A stretch of 64,000 bases of DNA from Haloferula sp. BvORR071 (lineage in GTDB: Bacteria > Verrucomicrobiota > Verrucomicrobiia > Verrucomicrobiales > Akkermansiaceae): contig NZ_BATP01000029.1 of assembly GCF_000739615.1 (NCBI RefSeq), positions 35,147-99,146 on the forward strand, read 5' to 3'. Every line of letters begins with the position of its first letter. The stretch's first letter is position 1. The notes beneath the pieces were generated by a model that saw only the letters and a program-made list of their open reading frames with translations, did no database searches and was not told where the DNA came from. This document shows positions 17,101 to 25,270 of the stretch, one piece after another. A program made the position numbers and the translations under genes.

Positions 17101-19602
17101 TGGGCCGTCCGCATACCAACCATCAAGGTCGCCGGCGTAAGTATTGCGGAAAAGATCGATGTCTTTGACCAACTGCGCGTGGTCATCTCCGGAGAATGGA
17201 GCGACATGCGATTGGGCGCATGCAGCGACGAACAGGGGGTAGGCCTTCGTCAGTGGTACGCTGTCATGCGCCGTTGGGAAGAGAGTGTATGCGTAGGCAA
17301 GCAGTTCCCTGAATGCGTCCGCTTCGACTTCCTCCGGAAGGGATTTTGCCAGTCGGGCTGCCTTCTGCCTCCCGTCTGAGAAGATCAAACACTTTCTGCC
17401 CTGATTGGGAAAAGTTTTAACGGCCTTAGACCTGTCGGGCGATTGCGAAAATAGCTGCCGCTTGACCAGTTGGCCGAACGGTTGCTCCCCCTTCGTCGTA
17501 AGATCCATGATCTTGCTTGGTTCATTAAGCGATCGTTGGGTCGTCTTCGTGCAGGCAGGGCAGATCCCGAATATTTTTCCTCCAAGCTGTGAGTTTCTTC
17601 GATGCGAGTCATCGGGTGCATAGACTTTCATCCAGCCCTGCTTTCCGGGGTCTCTCCATACTAGCTTTCCAGAGCAAGTTTGTAGCCAGCAAACCTGCCA
17701 TCCCGCAAATTCCGGTTCGCCGGGAAGCACCGCAAGATGCATTGGAACGAGGCGGAGCGCGCCGCCCGATGCGTCGTGTAGAACGTGAGAGGTTGGTTCG
17801 TGCCAGGCAAAATCCGGGCGAGGATTGTCTTCGTCCACGTAGCAACGAATGAAGGCTGCGCCGCAGTCGCGATGAGTTAGGATTTCAAAAACCCGGCCTC
17901 CGCATGCACAAACCACTTTTGGTTCAGAGTACATTCTCCCGAGAAGGGAAGCCTCTGAGGTGGCTCTTCGGCAGCTACAGTCGGGATTGCAGCAAGAGTA
18001 GATGCCACTCAGCCCTCGAAAGAACAGATGGACTCTCGCGGGTAGGAAGACTTTCTTCGTTTTCGCCTCTCTAGCAAAATTGCAAAGCCTTAGAAGGGAA
18101 TCAAATGCGCTTTCCCTCCGATCAGGCGAGGTATCGGGAAATACGCGTTTGGCAGCTTCAGCCAGAGGCAGGGCATTGCGTGTAGCCACCTCCAAAAGCA
18201 GCGCTGCGGGGCCAAACTTTGAAAGAGACCGGAAAAGTCCATCCGCGACGTCTTCGAAGTTCTCCACACCGCAACCTAGCTCTCTCATCAAATCAGACAG
18301 TTGGGCTCGATATTGACCCTCGTGAGCTTCAATCTCGCGCGGGTCGAAGCCATGAAATGGGCTAAGCGCGTCTGCTTCGACATCCGTAGCTGGCCTTGGA
18401 TTGAGAACCTCTTCGCGGGTGCCCTTGATGTAGCTGAACACGTCCTGCTGAACCCGCGGAAGCGACGTTAGGTCGCAGGCAAAATTCCGCGCTGCGCTCT
18501 CGTCTTGCAGTTCTCCTCCCACGCTCGCAGTTGTAAGGATGAATCGGACCCGTTCGCGCGAGATCCCGAGGCGCTGGATCAGGCGTCTCAACAGGAACGA
18601 AACTTCCGCTCCGGTTGCACCTCGATACATGTGTGCCTCATCCAGAACAATGGTGAAGAAATTGCGAGGATCCGAAGCTAGCCACTGTTTGGTCTGCTCG
18701 AAAATCGGCCGTTCAATTGGTCGGACGAGCATGTATTCCAGCATCGAGTAGTTCGTGATCAAAATGTCAGGACAAGCATCATGGATTTCATGGCGCATCA
18801 GCAACTCCACGTCCTCAGTGGAAGTATTGAGCCTTCTTCCCCATTCCTCTCCTTTTTTACCGAAGAATCTCTCGATATCCTTGGAGGGCCACTTACCTCT
18901 CGCCTTCAATTGCTGGAGGTAATCGGGCTCGTTGAGGATTGGCTTGAACCTCTCGTCAAACAATCTCTTCGCGCGATCGTAGTTCCTTTCGGTTCGCATG
19001 ACCCCGGGAAACGGGGTCCTGCTTGTATACATGGCAAATCTAACGGATCGGCTCCGCAACTTGCGCAGCTCGTCTGCTACTTCGGGATTTCCCAGAAGCA
19101 GACGAAGCCGAGCGAGTTGGTCTGAGACCAACGCGTTCATTGGATACAAGATTAGGGCCCTGCACCCAAATCGGGATGTGATCGCCGGACCAAGATTGGA
19201 TTCCTCCGCCAAGGCAGCTAGGATCGAAAGCAGGAAAATTTCGGTCTTGCCCGAGCCGGTGCCAGTCGCTGCCAGAATGTTCTTACCCGAAAGTATGAAT
19301 TCCTGAAGAGCCTGCGCTTGATGGAGGTAAGGACGGGGAAAGATCGCCCCCATTTCGGCTATTCCGGTGAGAAGCTTTGTTGTCGCAGTCGGAAGCCCCA
19401 AGAGAGAATATGGGTCAGCTAATCGATATGACGGCGTCGCTTCAAGGAAGGGAGTTTGTGCGATTGTATCCCCGTCGTCCAAGAGAGCTCGCCGCTCCCT
19501 AAGCATCGTTTCGTCCCTGATATGATACTGGGCCTCCAAATACGACTTAAGATCTTCCGCCAAAGCGCGGGTCACCGATTGAATCGTCGATTGCTCGTTC
19601 AT
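14179..19602 (-). CDS. druE: Druantia large helicase DruE (DUF1998)
   Basis: An 1807-residue superfamily 2 helicase. Motif I ATGTGSGKT is at 112-120, motif II DEAH at 321-324, and motif VI is QRAGRAGRRGS in the second RecA lobe. A zinc-ribbon-like CRKCKAESLLSLQNRCVSCG lies mid-protein. The C-terminal DUF1998 region carries the Cys-rich CDRSCYRCLRHYHNQ followed by HSLIDR. Large DUF1998 helicases are the signature of Druantia systems. It is the last gene of a five-gene minus-strand operon and overlaps the end of druD by 56 bp. Together with DruA at the operon head and three intervening genes, the set matches Druantia type I. ATG 19602 is the natural start. Confidence 0.88.
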   Translation of the reverse strand: MNEQSTIQSVTRALAEDLKSYLEAQYHIRDETMLRERRALLDDGDTIAQTPFLEATPSYRLADPYSLLGLPTATTKLLTGIAEMGAIFPRPYLHQAQALQEFILSGKNILAATGTGSGKTEIFLLSILAALAEESNLGPAITSRFGCRALILYPMNALVSDQLARLRLLLGNPEVADELRKLRSRSVRFAMYTSRTPFPGVMRTERNYDRAKRLFDERFKPILNEPDYLQQLKARGKWPSKDIERFFGKKGEEWGRRLNTSTEDVELLMRHEIHDACPDILITNYSMLEYMLVRPIERPIFEQTKQWLASDPRNFFTIVLDEAHMYRGATGAEVSFLLRRLIQRLGISRERVRFILTTASVGGELQDESAARNFACDLTSLPRVQQDVFSYIKGTREEVLNPRPATDVEADALSPFHGFDPREIEAHEGQYRAQLSDLMRELGCGVENFEDVADGLFRSLSKFGPAALLLEVATRNALPLAEAAKRVFPDTSPDRRESAFDSLLRLCNFAREAKTKKVFLPARVHLFFRGLSGIYSCCNPDCSCRRATSEASLLGRMYSEPKVVCACGGRVFEILTHRDCGAAFIRCYVDEDNPRPDFAWHEPTSHVLHDASGGALRLVPMHLAVLPGEPEFAGWQVCWLQTCSGKLVWRDPGKQGWMKVYAPDDSHRRNSQLGGKIFGICPACTKTTQRSLNEPSKIMDLTTKGEQPFGQLVKRQLFSQSPDRSKAVKTFPNQGRKCLIFSDGRQKAARLAKSLPEEVEADAFRELLAYAYTLFPTAHDSVPLTKAYPLFVAACAQSHVAPFSGDDHAQLVKDIDLFRNTYAGDLDGWYADGPTACPGAFLQNLYRQTAGGLYSLRFICAGSIWPLKRTIRRLTQAFPSIAETDLVALAQIWIQELAKEVAIDRDQLSRPDRETIQGFRSGAHSWGHDGSFASEIRGTIAELGFDLDALGKAFIDVYTVPEVDSGRHFLQPATLSLVLDLARNWYRCRKCKAESLLSLQNRCVSCGSPNLDEVDPATDPYVQTRKGFWRNPIDSVLKGKRRPRLLSAEEHTAQLNHSDSGSGKTIVENYEMRFQDILCQTETPIDVLSCTTTMEAGVDIGSLEAVGLRNVPPQRENYQQRAGRAGRRGSAISTVVAYCQGSPHDNYYFSNVALIASGSPRQLIVKAENPKIARRHVHAFLLQEFFGGRSQQSANPSILSSLGGLEEFYAEGSEHGFDAFTGWLSSHPEVSSSVPQWITSLHGIDDIPEWSLATCGNFVHALRSLSKRAESVIEREQGLPEDKKTDLLKFLMDESILPTYAFPTYLSAFQVEDLGGDNRGVAITYRPTQSATRALTEYAPGRIITIDKRDFLSAAVVANATPENPTRARALFDNPHRRPYVFCSHGSCCYVEDAGTSDATSRIGVPCPLCHVGNLRVMQMISPEVYLPEGASPMSKLDDDPDITRATPAQFPVPIHQVDDKRDSVAQLSERIRVFWKEQAELVVVNKGDPEEQRGFSVCTDCGLSSVVGRSPSGSHRTPYLVLDKQRRTAQRRVCRGHREEVFLGHRFSTDLAILRTEISAPLCQSPHGRSADFLALQSALQTIAEVLPLAAAKFFDVDHTEFSSGYRLISQGTATLTPLAAELYIFDTLAGGAGYSQQLGDNIKSVIGDWVFQILSCDDQRGRGCDRSCYRCLRHYHNQFVHSLIDRHLANDLLRFLLDGTPIQNPNPESQLVILEGLAQMLDFDGFEVCLGKKVGGSTIPLVVSEGANELGIYAYHGLISKNHVSYSTPAFESTIPMLPLNEFFLSRNLPACFLEVKQQLNRKIN

Positions 19603-20569
19603 AAGGTCGGATGCTTGCGTTGTCCCACACCATCCTCACTAGAGGAATGAACGTGATGGGAATATGAAGAATGCGCCTTGCTCCATGATGCACGATCTTG
19701 GAGGAGGCCGAGAGTATTACCTCTGCGAGAAAGCTAGGGAGAGAAGGCATCTCAAGGACCAACCTGTCGATTGACCGATCTTCCGGAACGGCGTGAAGAA
19801 CTCCTGCGGCCAGATCCATCACGATGATCCAGCACTTCGCGTCCTCAGGCGAGAGGTCATGCCACATTTCGTCTGGGAAGCCAATGTTGCGGACAAGGAA
19901 GTAAGAGATCGAAGATCCACAATTACGGACGACGGAAAACTCGCCCTTCTGCCACCGGGACTCCCACCTCTGGTGCCTAAAGGGACACCGCCGCCGATTC
20001 GGATTGTAATGGAGCATGTCGCCGGGCGGCCTCCTGAACGGTGGACGTAATTGCGAGAGAAGGTCTCGGATTTTCTCATCCAACGTCATCTCGAACCATC
20101 TGTGGGACATCGACACTTCCCGTTGGGCGGGACACTCTACGATTGCTGAATTCAAGAGCGCGACACGTCCGATTGTTCCTGTTTCGCAGAGGCTAATACT
20201 CTCGTCCGCCAATTCAGAAAACTGCATGGGGAGTCCGCCCGCAATTCGACAGAACCCTCGAGAAAATTGGACAACCCTAGTTTCGCGCGGCACGTAAGAG
20301 GAACGACGAACGTGGGCAAAGTCACGAAACTTGATGAGGAACCGTAAAATGTCCCTCAGCCCCTCTTTGCCGGGGGATATACCTGGAAAAGTTCCCAACC
20401 GATGGTGCGATTCGGAGACGATTTGATTCGAGTGCACAGGCCGACGGGTCTTGTCGGTCGTCCCACTCAAGGCATACAGTTGACTACACGTCGCTCTGAG
20501 AGTCTCCGCAACCCAGGGCCAAGGAGTTCCCTCCGCAGGATCCAAGCTCTCGATGAAGTTGCTATGCAC
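19547..20569 (-). CDS. druD: Druantia type I component DruD (by position)
   Basis: A 340-residue protein starting at GTG 20569, three bases after the druC stop, and overlapping the start of druE. I recognise no domain. It has clustered Arg/His/Cys residues around 185-205 (NPNRRRCPFRHQRWESRW) and several hydrophobic strands near the C-terminus. The name rests on gene order: type I Druantia has three unannotated genes, druB-D, between the DUF4338 and DUF1998 genes. Coupled overlaps on both sides support co-translation. Confidence 0.65.
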   Translation of the reverse strand: MHSNFIESLDPAEGTPWPWVAETLRATCSQLYALSGTTDKTRRPVHSNQIVSESHHRLGTFPGISPGKEGLRDILRFLIKFRDFAHVRRSSYVPRETRVVQFSRGFCRIAGGLPMQFSELADESISLCETGTIGRVALLNSAIVECPAQREVSMSHRWFEMTLDEKIRDLLSQLRPPFRRPPGDMLHYNPNRRRCPFRHQRWESRWQKGEFSVVRNCGSSISYFLVRNIGFPDEMWHDLSPEDAKCWIIVMDLAAGVLHAVPEDRSIDRLVLEMPSLPSFLAEVILSASSKIVHHGARRILHIPITFIPLVRMVWDNASIRPYERAIDDSIGDPRFGGRS

Positions 20570-20572
20570 GGC

Positions 20573-22480
20573 TCACGAGAAGGTTCTCATACTTGGATAG
20601 CGCCGCGAAAGCTCTGGGCTAGACTCGATGATCGAAAGCGCTTCTGTGCTCTCCAGCCGAGGCAGTAGCCAGTATGCTAGAAAGAGATCGCGGGTTAACG
20701 CTTCATCGCCTGCTAGCTGCTGAAGGGCATTGCAGAATCGCCGCGCCAATCGCAGCAGCAATGGGTCACGAAGGGTTGGCAGATCATTCAAGGGGACCGG
20801 AAGCAGTCCTTCAAACTCGGGCATGCTCATGGCATCGCCGCCTATTCGTTTTCCCGCGATCGATTCGCTGACACTGGTTCGCCCAGCTCTGGACCCTGAA
20901 TACGAAAGTAGCTCGTCTCGAATGCATGGCCCGATCGGGAGAATTTGACCCGAAACTAAGCCGTCTGCGGATACGAGCACGATCACCGTGTCGATCATAG
21001 GATCACAGCCACCCGCAAGCTGGCGAAGAAGTGTCGTGCGAAGTCCGGACGTAACCAAGCTGATGTCGGATCTATCAGCACCGTGCAGTAGGATTGCGGT
21101 TCGACCTGTCAACGATTCCGGAGGTTCGGGTAGTGGATCCAGCAGTCCCGCAGGCACATCGCACTCCCAGTAGGCCGGGTGCCCGGCCACTGCGAGAACT
21201 GTCCCAGCGATGAGCGAGCCAAGGCCGGACTTGATTGACACTACCTGTCCCACCGAGAAGGCTGCGGTCGCGATCATGACAACCTCATTCGCGGATCGTT
21301 CGGCGATTCCAATAAGCCTCAAGGCTTCACTTCCATCGCGGTCTACCTGAGTCTGTGTTTCAGGAGCTATCTTGCGCCACACTGGAGCCAACGCCTTTGC
21401 TGGAGACGTGGAAAGCAACGCGGATAAAATCGCAATCTTCTCCGGAGTTGCGGCCAGTCGAACGACTTCGTCCTCGAACGCTGTCTCTGCCTCTCGTTTT
21501 AGGTCCCCAACTTGCAATCCGAGTCTATTGGCCTCTCCAGAGAGCTGACCTGTCTTGGCGACTAGCTCATCATGCGCCTTCCTCGCATCCGACAATTTTC
21601 GAGTAATCGCATCAAGATCGGCTGTTGCCTTTCCAACCTTTTCGGAGTGGGAACTGGTCCACCGATCCTGAAGCGCGTGGACAAGTGGGGATTCGTCCGA
21701 CAATCGAAGCCAGAGTTCGTCACTCGAATCAAGGACGCTGCAGAGAACGGGAAGAAGCTCCTCAATGGAACTCGTCAACCAAGCTATCTCCTCCAAATTC
21801 GACACTTCCGCTAGTTCCGCAGAGAGTTCGGCAACATGAGGTCGCGAAAGGAAGCTGCACTTGCCTCGTTTCGCGATGACTTTCAGAACCCGTTTGGCGG
21901 CGTCTGCTAGTGTTGGAGGGAAGCTCTTTCCTGCCCCGAGGGGGCTTGAACCTAGGAACCGCAGCGAAGGATCGCCGGTTTCAATGACGGCGCTGCCATC
22001 ACAACGCCATCGCATGGTAGCATTCGTGGGAACGAGAAGGCTGTTTTTGATAGTAAATGGTCCAACAAGCCAACCGTCACTTGTCGAAGCAAACACAAGT
22101 CCGGTTCCTAGGAACACGTTTGCAATTGGATGAGCGAGGCTCTGAGCCAGTTCCGCGTATAGTTCCACAGGCCTCGCCAACTGGCTCCTTAGAGGAATCA
22201 CTTGGTAGAGTGATTCCAAAGCACGAGCAACCTCCCACGCAGTCCGTCGGCTCGGGCCCGAGCGCCTGCACTCGAATAGGCCGTAGTGGTCGGGCTCGGG
22301 GTGAACGTCTCCTGCGGCCGAGGCATGCAAGTAGACGCTTCCTGATTCGGGAAAGTCAGCTACCGGAGGCCGAACAACCGTGGTGTCGGCCGAGACCAAC
22401 CACGCCTTGACTTCTGGAAACGCAATTTCCTTTCGCGTCTGATAGATGTATCCAATTATGGTTCGTCGTTCGTCACTCAC
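20573..22480 (-). CDS. druC: Druantia type I component DruC (by position)
   Basis: A 635-residue protein. GTG at 22480 is preferred because it overlaps the druB TGA as a GTGA quartet, a common translational coupling; an upstream start at 22558 would extend 26 residues into druB. Residues ~290-345 (from …SEKVGKATADLDAITRKLSD to …AETAFEDE) form a predicted coiled coil, so the protein may dimerise or bridge subunits. No enzymatic motif is visible. The druC name depends on its place in the DruA…DruE operon. Confidence 0.65.
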   Translation of the reverse strand: MSDERRTIIGYIYQTRKEIAFPEVKAWLVSADTTVVRPPVADFPESGSVYLHASAAGDVHPEPDHYGLFECRRSGPSRRTAWEVARALESLYQVIPLRSQLARPVELYAELAQSLAHPIANVFLGTGLVFASTSDGWLVGPFTIKNSLLVPTNATMRWRCDGSAVIETGDPSLRFLGSSPLGAGKSFPPTLADAAKRVLKVIAKRGKCSFLSRPHVAELSAELAEVSNLEEIAWLTSSIEELLPVLCSVLDSSDELWLRLSDESPLVHALQDRWTSSHSEKVGKATADLDAITRKLSDARKAHDELVAKTGQLSGEANRLGLQVGDLKREAETAFEDEVVRLAATPEKIAILSALLSTSPAKALAPVWRKIAPETQTQVDRDGSEALRLIGIAERSANEVVMIATAAFSVGQVVSIKSGLGSLIAGTVLAVAGHPAYWECDVPAGLLDPLPEPPESLTGRTAILLHGADRSDISLVTSGLRTTLLRQLAGGCDPMIDTVIVLVSADGLVSGQILPIGPCIRDELLSYSGSRAGRTSVSESIAGKRIGGDAMSMPEFEGLLPVPLNDLPTLRDPLLLRLARRFCNALQQLAGDEALTRDLFLAYWLLPRLESTEALSIIESSPELSRRYPSMRTFS

Positions 22481-23952
22481 TCGCGTAGTAGGGCGGAATA
22501 TTTGGAGGCGGCACCGTGGAGCCAGGCCTGCACGTGTCTTGGGCGGAGTCGGTGGCAAGTAGGCTCGGGCAAGGTCAGCGGCTTGCGTTGGCGAACGGTT
22601 TCAGGAACGGTCTCCTTCGGTCTGAATGTCAGAGTGGGGTAACCTGAAGCCCTTATCTGGATGAACTGGTAGTTTCCCCGAATGGCGTCGTTGAAAATGT
22701 TTGCCTCGGCATCTTCACACAGTTCCACGGAATTCCCGTCGCACGAAAGGTGGATGCCGACGCATTCAGGATGCTCACAATCGATTATAGAAGCTTCCTG
22801 CCGTCGCACGCGCTCGAACATTTCGAGTAGCCGCCAGGACGAGTGTTCGAGTCGCAAGAGCTCACCGCTAAAGTGGTTCTTGAACAAGAAGGAGAAATGA
22901 GCGGACATCGGTTCTGGAACCGATTCGGAAAACCGGAATTCCGCAAGGAACTGGGGTGGGGATCCAATTCCGAGACGGACCAGCGGAGCATCTCTGTCCA
23001 ACGCGAAACCCAACGTTTGCGGGCGCCGATCTAAAATAAGAGTAGTATTCTCTGTAAAATGGCGAGCGCCTTCCCTTCTTTGGATCAGAAGCTTTTGCTC
23101 TTTGGACGCTTGGTCTTGCGAAGCGACGGCGATTCTAAGAAGGCCCTCGGAACTAGTTGTCCAAACGTCGGGGGTCGACTCAGAGAGCGCCAAGGGAGCG
23201 AGGATTGCGTAGTCGAACCATTTTACTCGGACTTCCATGCCCAACCCACTGCGACAGAAGTCTCGGACCTCATGAGGGAGCGTTTCCGGAATTGAGAACG
23301 CAAATGCTCGGTAGCCAAGCACGCAAGAAAGTTCGCGCGGATTGCAGGAGGTCGGGATTTCGAGCTTCTTTGAAGCTCGCCAACAAGCCACGTAGTTGCC
23401 TGGGCGCAGGAAACGTCCCGGAGGGATTCTCGATGATTGTGTGCTCGAATCACGGAAAACGAGAGGATCCCTTTCGAAAGCAGAAAAATGCCTTCTAACA
23501 CACACCTCCGTTCCGACCGAGGCCTCGAGGTAAAACACAGGTGCTGCGTCTGACACAGGGATCCAAATCTCGCTCCTGCCATGAAGTCGGTAATCTTTCG
23601 AGTGATTCCCCATGGTCACGCTCACAGACGTAGCAGTAAAATCGGGACGAAAGCGTAGCAGGAATGAGCAGCTTCTTCCTCTGCTTGAATTCAGGAACGA
23701 AGCATATAGCCCGCAATCGCGAGATTCCCTTCCCACTTCTGCCAAAGGTTCCTGAGAGAGACCTATGATGCGGAGCTCGCAGTCGCCAGCCCCATGATGG
23801 TGCTTAAAGTGTGGTTCTTGGATAGCTCCAGCCGCATAGAACACGTCTTCTCCACAGCAAGGGCAAAGGAACCTGTCAGGATAGTATGCCTCCCTAACGC
23901 ATTCGGCTGCCGCGATTAGCCGCTTCTGAAGTGTGTCAAAGGCGCGATCCAT
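22477..23952 (-). CDS. druB: Druantia type I component DruB (by position), zinc-finger N-terminus
   Basis: A 491-residue protein starting ATG 23952, 17 bp inside the end of druA. The N-terminus has a CoiA-like zinc-binding element: CPCCGED at ~30-36, then HFKHHHGAGDC near 48-58. A beta-rich middle with EIWIPVSDAAPVFYLEAS resembles the strand region of nuclease-like CoiA proteins, but a full PD-(D/E)XK site is not clear to me. It overlaps druC at GTGA. Function within Druantia is not established; the name is by synteny. Confidence 0.68.
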   Translation of the reverse strand: MDRAFDTLQKRLIAAAECVREAYYPDRFLCPCCGEDVFYAAGAIQEPHFKHHHGAGDCELRIIGLSQEPLAEVGRESRDCGLYASFLNSSRGRSCSFLLRFRPDFTATSVSVTMGNHSKDYRLHGRSEIWIPVSDAAPVFYLEASVGTEVCVRRHFSAFERDPLVFRDSSTQSSRIPPGRFLRPGNYVACWRASKKLEIPTSCNPRELSCVLGYRAFAFSIPETLPHEVRDFCRSGLGMEVRVKWFDYAILAPLALSESTPDVWTTSSEGLLRIAVASQDQASKEQKLLIQRREGARHFTENTTLILDRRPQTLGFALDRDAPLVRLGIGSPPQFLAEFRFSESVPEPMSAHFSFLFKNHFSGELLRLEHSSWRLLEMFERVRRQEASIIDCEHPECVGIHLSCDGNSVELCEDAEANIFNDAIRGNYQFIQIRASGYPTLTFRPKETVPETVRQRKPLTLPEPTCHRLRPRHVQAWLHGAASKYSALLRE

Positions 23953-25138
23953 TTTTTAATCGTTCCTTGCTCTCGAATACACCTTCGATCAACGAGAGTG
24001 CCTCTGAGCTCTCCCACGCCCGCCAATCGTCACATCTCTGCGACCGCGGAATAATCCACCGATCTTTGGCCAATTGAGCAATTTCCGTAACAGAGGTTAG
24101 CCCGCCCCATTGGGGTCTCCGATGTTCCTGACGAAGGTATTCTCGGTAGTTCTGGGCTAGCGGACAAACAAACACCTCTCGTTTCAGATTGTGTTGGAGA
24201 ATCTTGGAATCTATTTTCAGGTCTTCCAAACATGCTCTGATGGCGCGAAGTCTCCAATTGGGCCCGTTCCCGAACTCGTTGCCGCCAGCATAGGGATGAC
24301 CAATTGAGGTCAAATAATGCCGCATTTTCTCGAAGAGATCCTGAGGCACTTGAAAGTGGCCGTAGCCTTCCGTAAATCCCACGCGCGAAAAATATGGTTC
24401 CCCGCCGAGCTTCAGCCGATTGTAAATCGATGACCTTCCCAACGACGAACTCGTCGTGACCGCCACTAGCCTCGCGTCTTTGGCCTCGCCCGAAATAACG
24501 CCGACGGCGGACGCGTACTTCTTTCTGAACGCATCCCGGACAAATCGGCTCTTGATTAAGCAAGAAACGAGCTTTCCGCCCAGCAATCGATTGTAAGGAG
24601 GTAGAGCTCCAAGGATGTGGGCATCCATCATGCACGCCAGCATGGAACGTCTGGTTTCGCCATTCCACCCGATGTCGGCATCGCGCGCCCGCAAGTTGAA
24701 TACAGGGTCTGTCAGACCTATGAGGCCAATTAGTTTACTGTTCTGCTTGTCCCACACTAGGAAGCGCATCCGGCGACCGTAACCGCTCGAGACAGGAACG
24801 CTCCACGTCAACGTGGCCAATCTGAAAAGCTCCGACTGCCACGTGCCGGCATTCACCATCTCCAACCTTGGAGAAATGGCTTCTGGGGCAATTTCTTCTC
24901 CAGAAGCGAAATGAAACCGGTGCTGAGCCCAGGTCCGTTGAATGAATTCCCAATTCTCCTTGAGTTTCTGGGCGCGCTGAGCCGCATGGCAATTTCGGAA
25001 TCCATCCTTACTTCCGTCGACCAAGACCAACTGGCCTGTAGGGTCGCGCGTGAAGCCAAGGGATTTGAGGTGCCTTCGTAGCGCACGCTTGATGTTGGAC
25101 CCCTGTTCTAGGGCCGGCACGAGGGGAGGCAGCTTCAT
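23936..25138 (-). CDS. druA: Druantia protein DruA (DUF4338)
   Basis: A 400-residue protein and the first gene of the Druantia operon. The DUF4338 core runs from about residue 123 to 285. It includes FLVWDKQNSKLIGLIGLTDPVFNLRARDADIGWN, then LACMMDAHILGALPPYNRLLGGKL, VAVTTSSSLGRSSIYNRLKL and a YFSRVGFTEGYGHFQVPQDLF block. DUF4338 with a DUF1998 helicase defines Druantia type I. ATG 25138 has no strong Shine-Dalgarno sequence. The upstream 132 bp separates it from a divergent gene, so the two may share a control region. The C-terminal acidic tail (EALSLIEGVFESKERLK) overlaps druB. Confidence 0.87.
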   Translation of the reverse strand: MKLPPLVPALEQGSNIKRALRRHLKSLGFTRDPTGQLVLVDGSKDGFRNCHAAQRAQKLKENWEFIQRTWAQHRFHFASGEEIAPEAISPRLEMVNAGTWQSELFRLATLTWSVPVSSGYGRRMRFLVWDKQNSKLIGLIGLTDPVFNLRARDADIGWNGETRRSMLACMMDAHILGALPPYNRLLGGKLVSCLIKSRFVRDAFRKKYASAVGVISGEAKDARLVAVTTSSSLGRSSIYNRLKLGGEPYFSRVGFTEGYGHFQVPQDLFEKMRHYLTSIGHPYAGGNEFGNGPNWRLRAIRACLEDLKIDSKILQHNLKREVFVCPLAQNYREYLRQEHRRPQWGGLTSVTEIAQLAKDRWIIPRSQRCDDWRAWESSEALSLIEGVFESKERLKNGSRL

Positions 25139-25270
25139 GGGATGGCGTCGCGCTTGTGCGTATCACAGCCACCCTTGCCCCTTCAACATCCGAAAAATCA
25201 TTGCCTCAGGGCGCACCGGTGCCTTGACGTCTAGTGCTTAGCCAAGGTCAACTGTCCATCTTCTTCCACG

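Noticed and set aside
14179..25138. DISARM or another DUF1998 helicase system
   Set aside because: No DNA methyltransferase or phospholipase D gene is present, while a DUF4338 gene heads the operon, as in Druantia.
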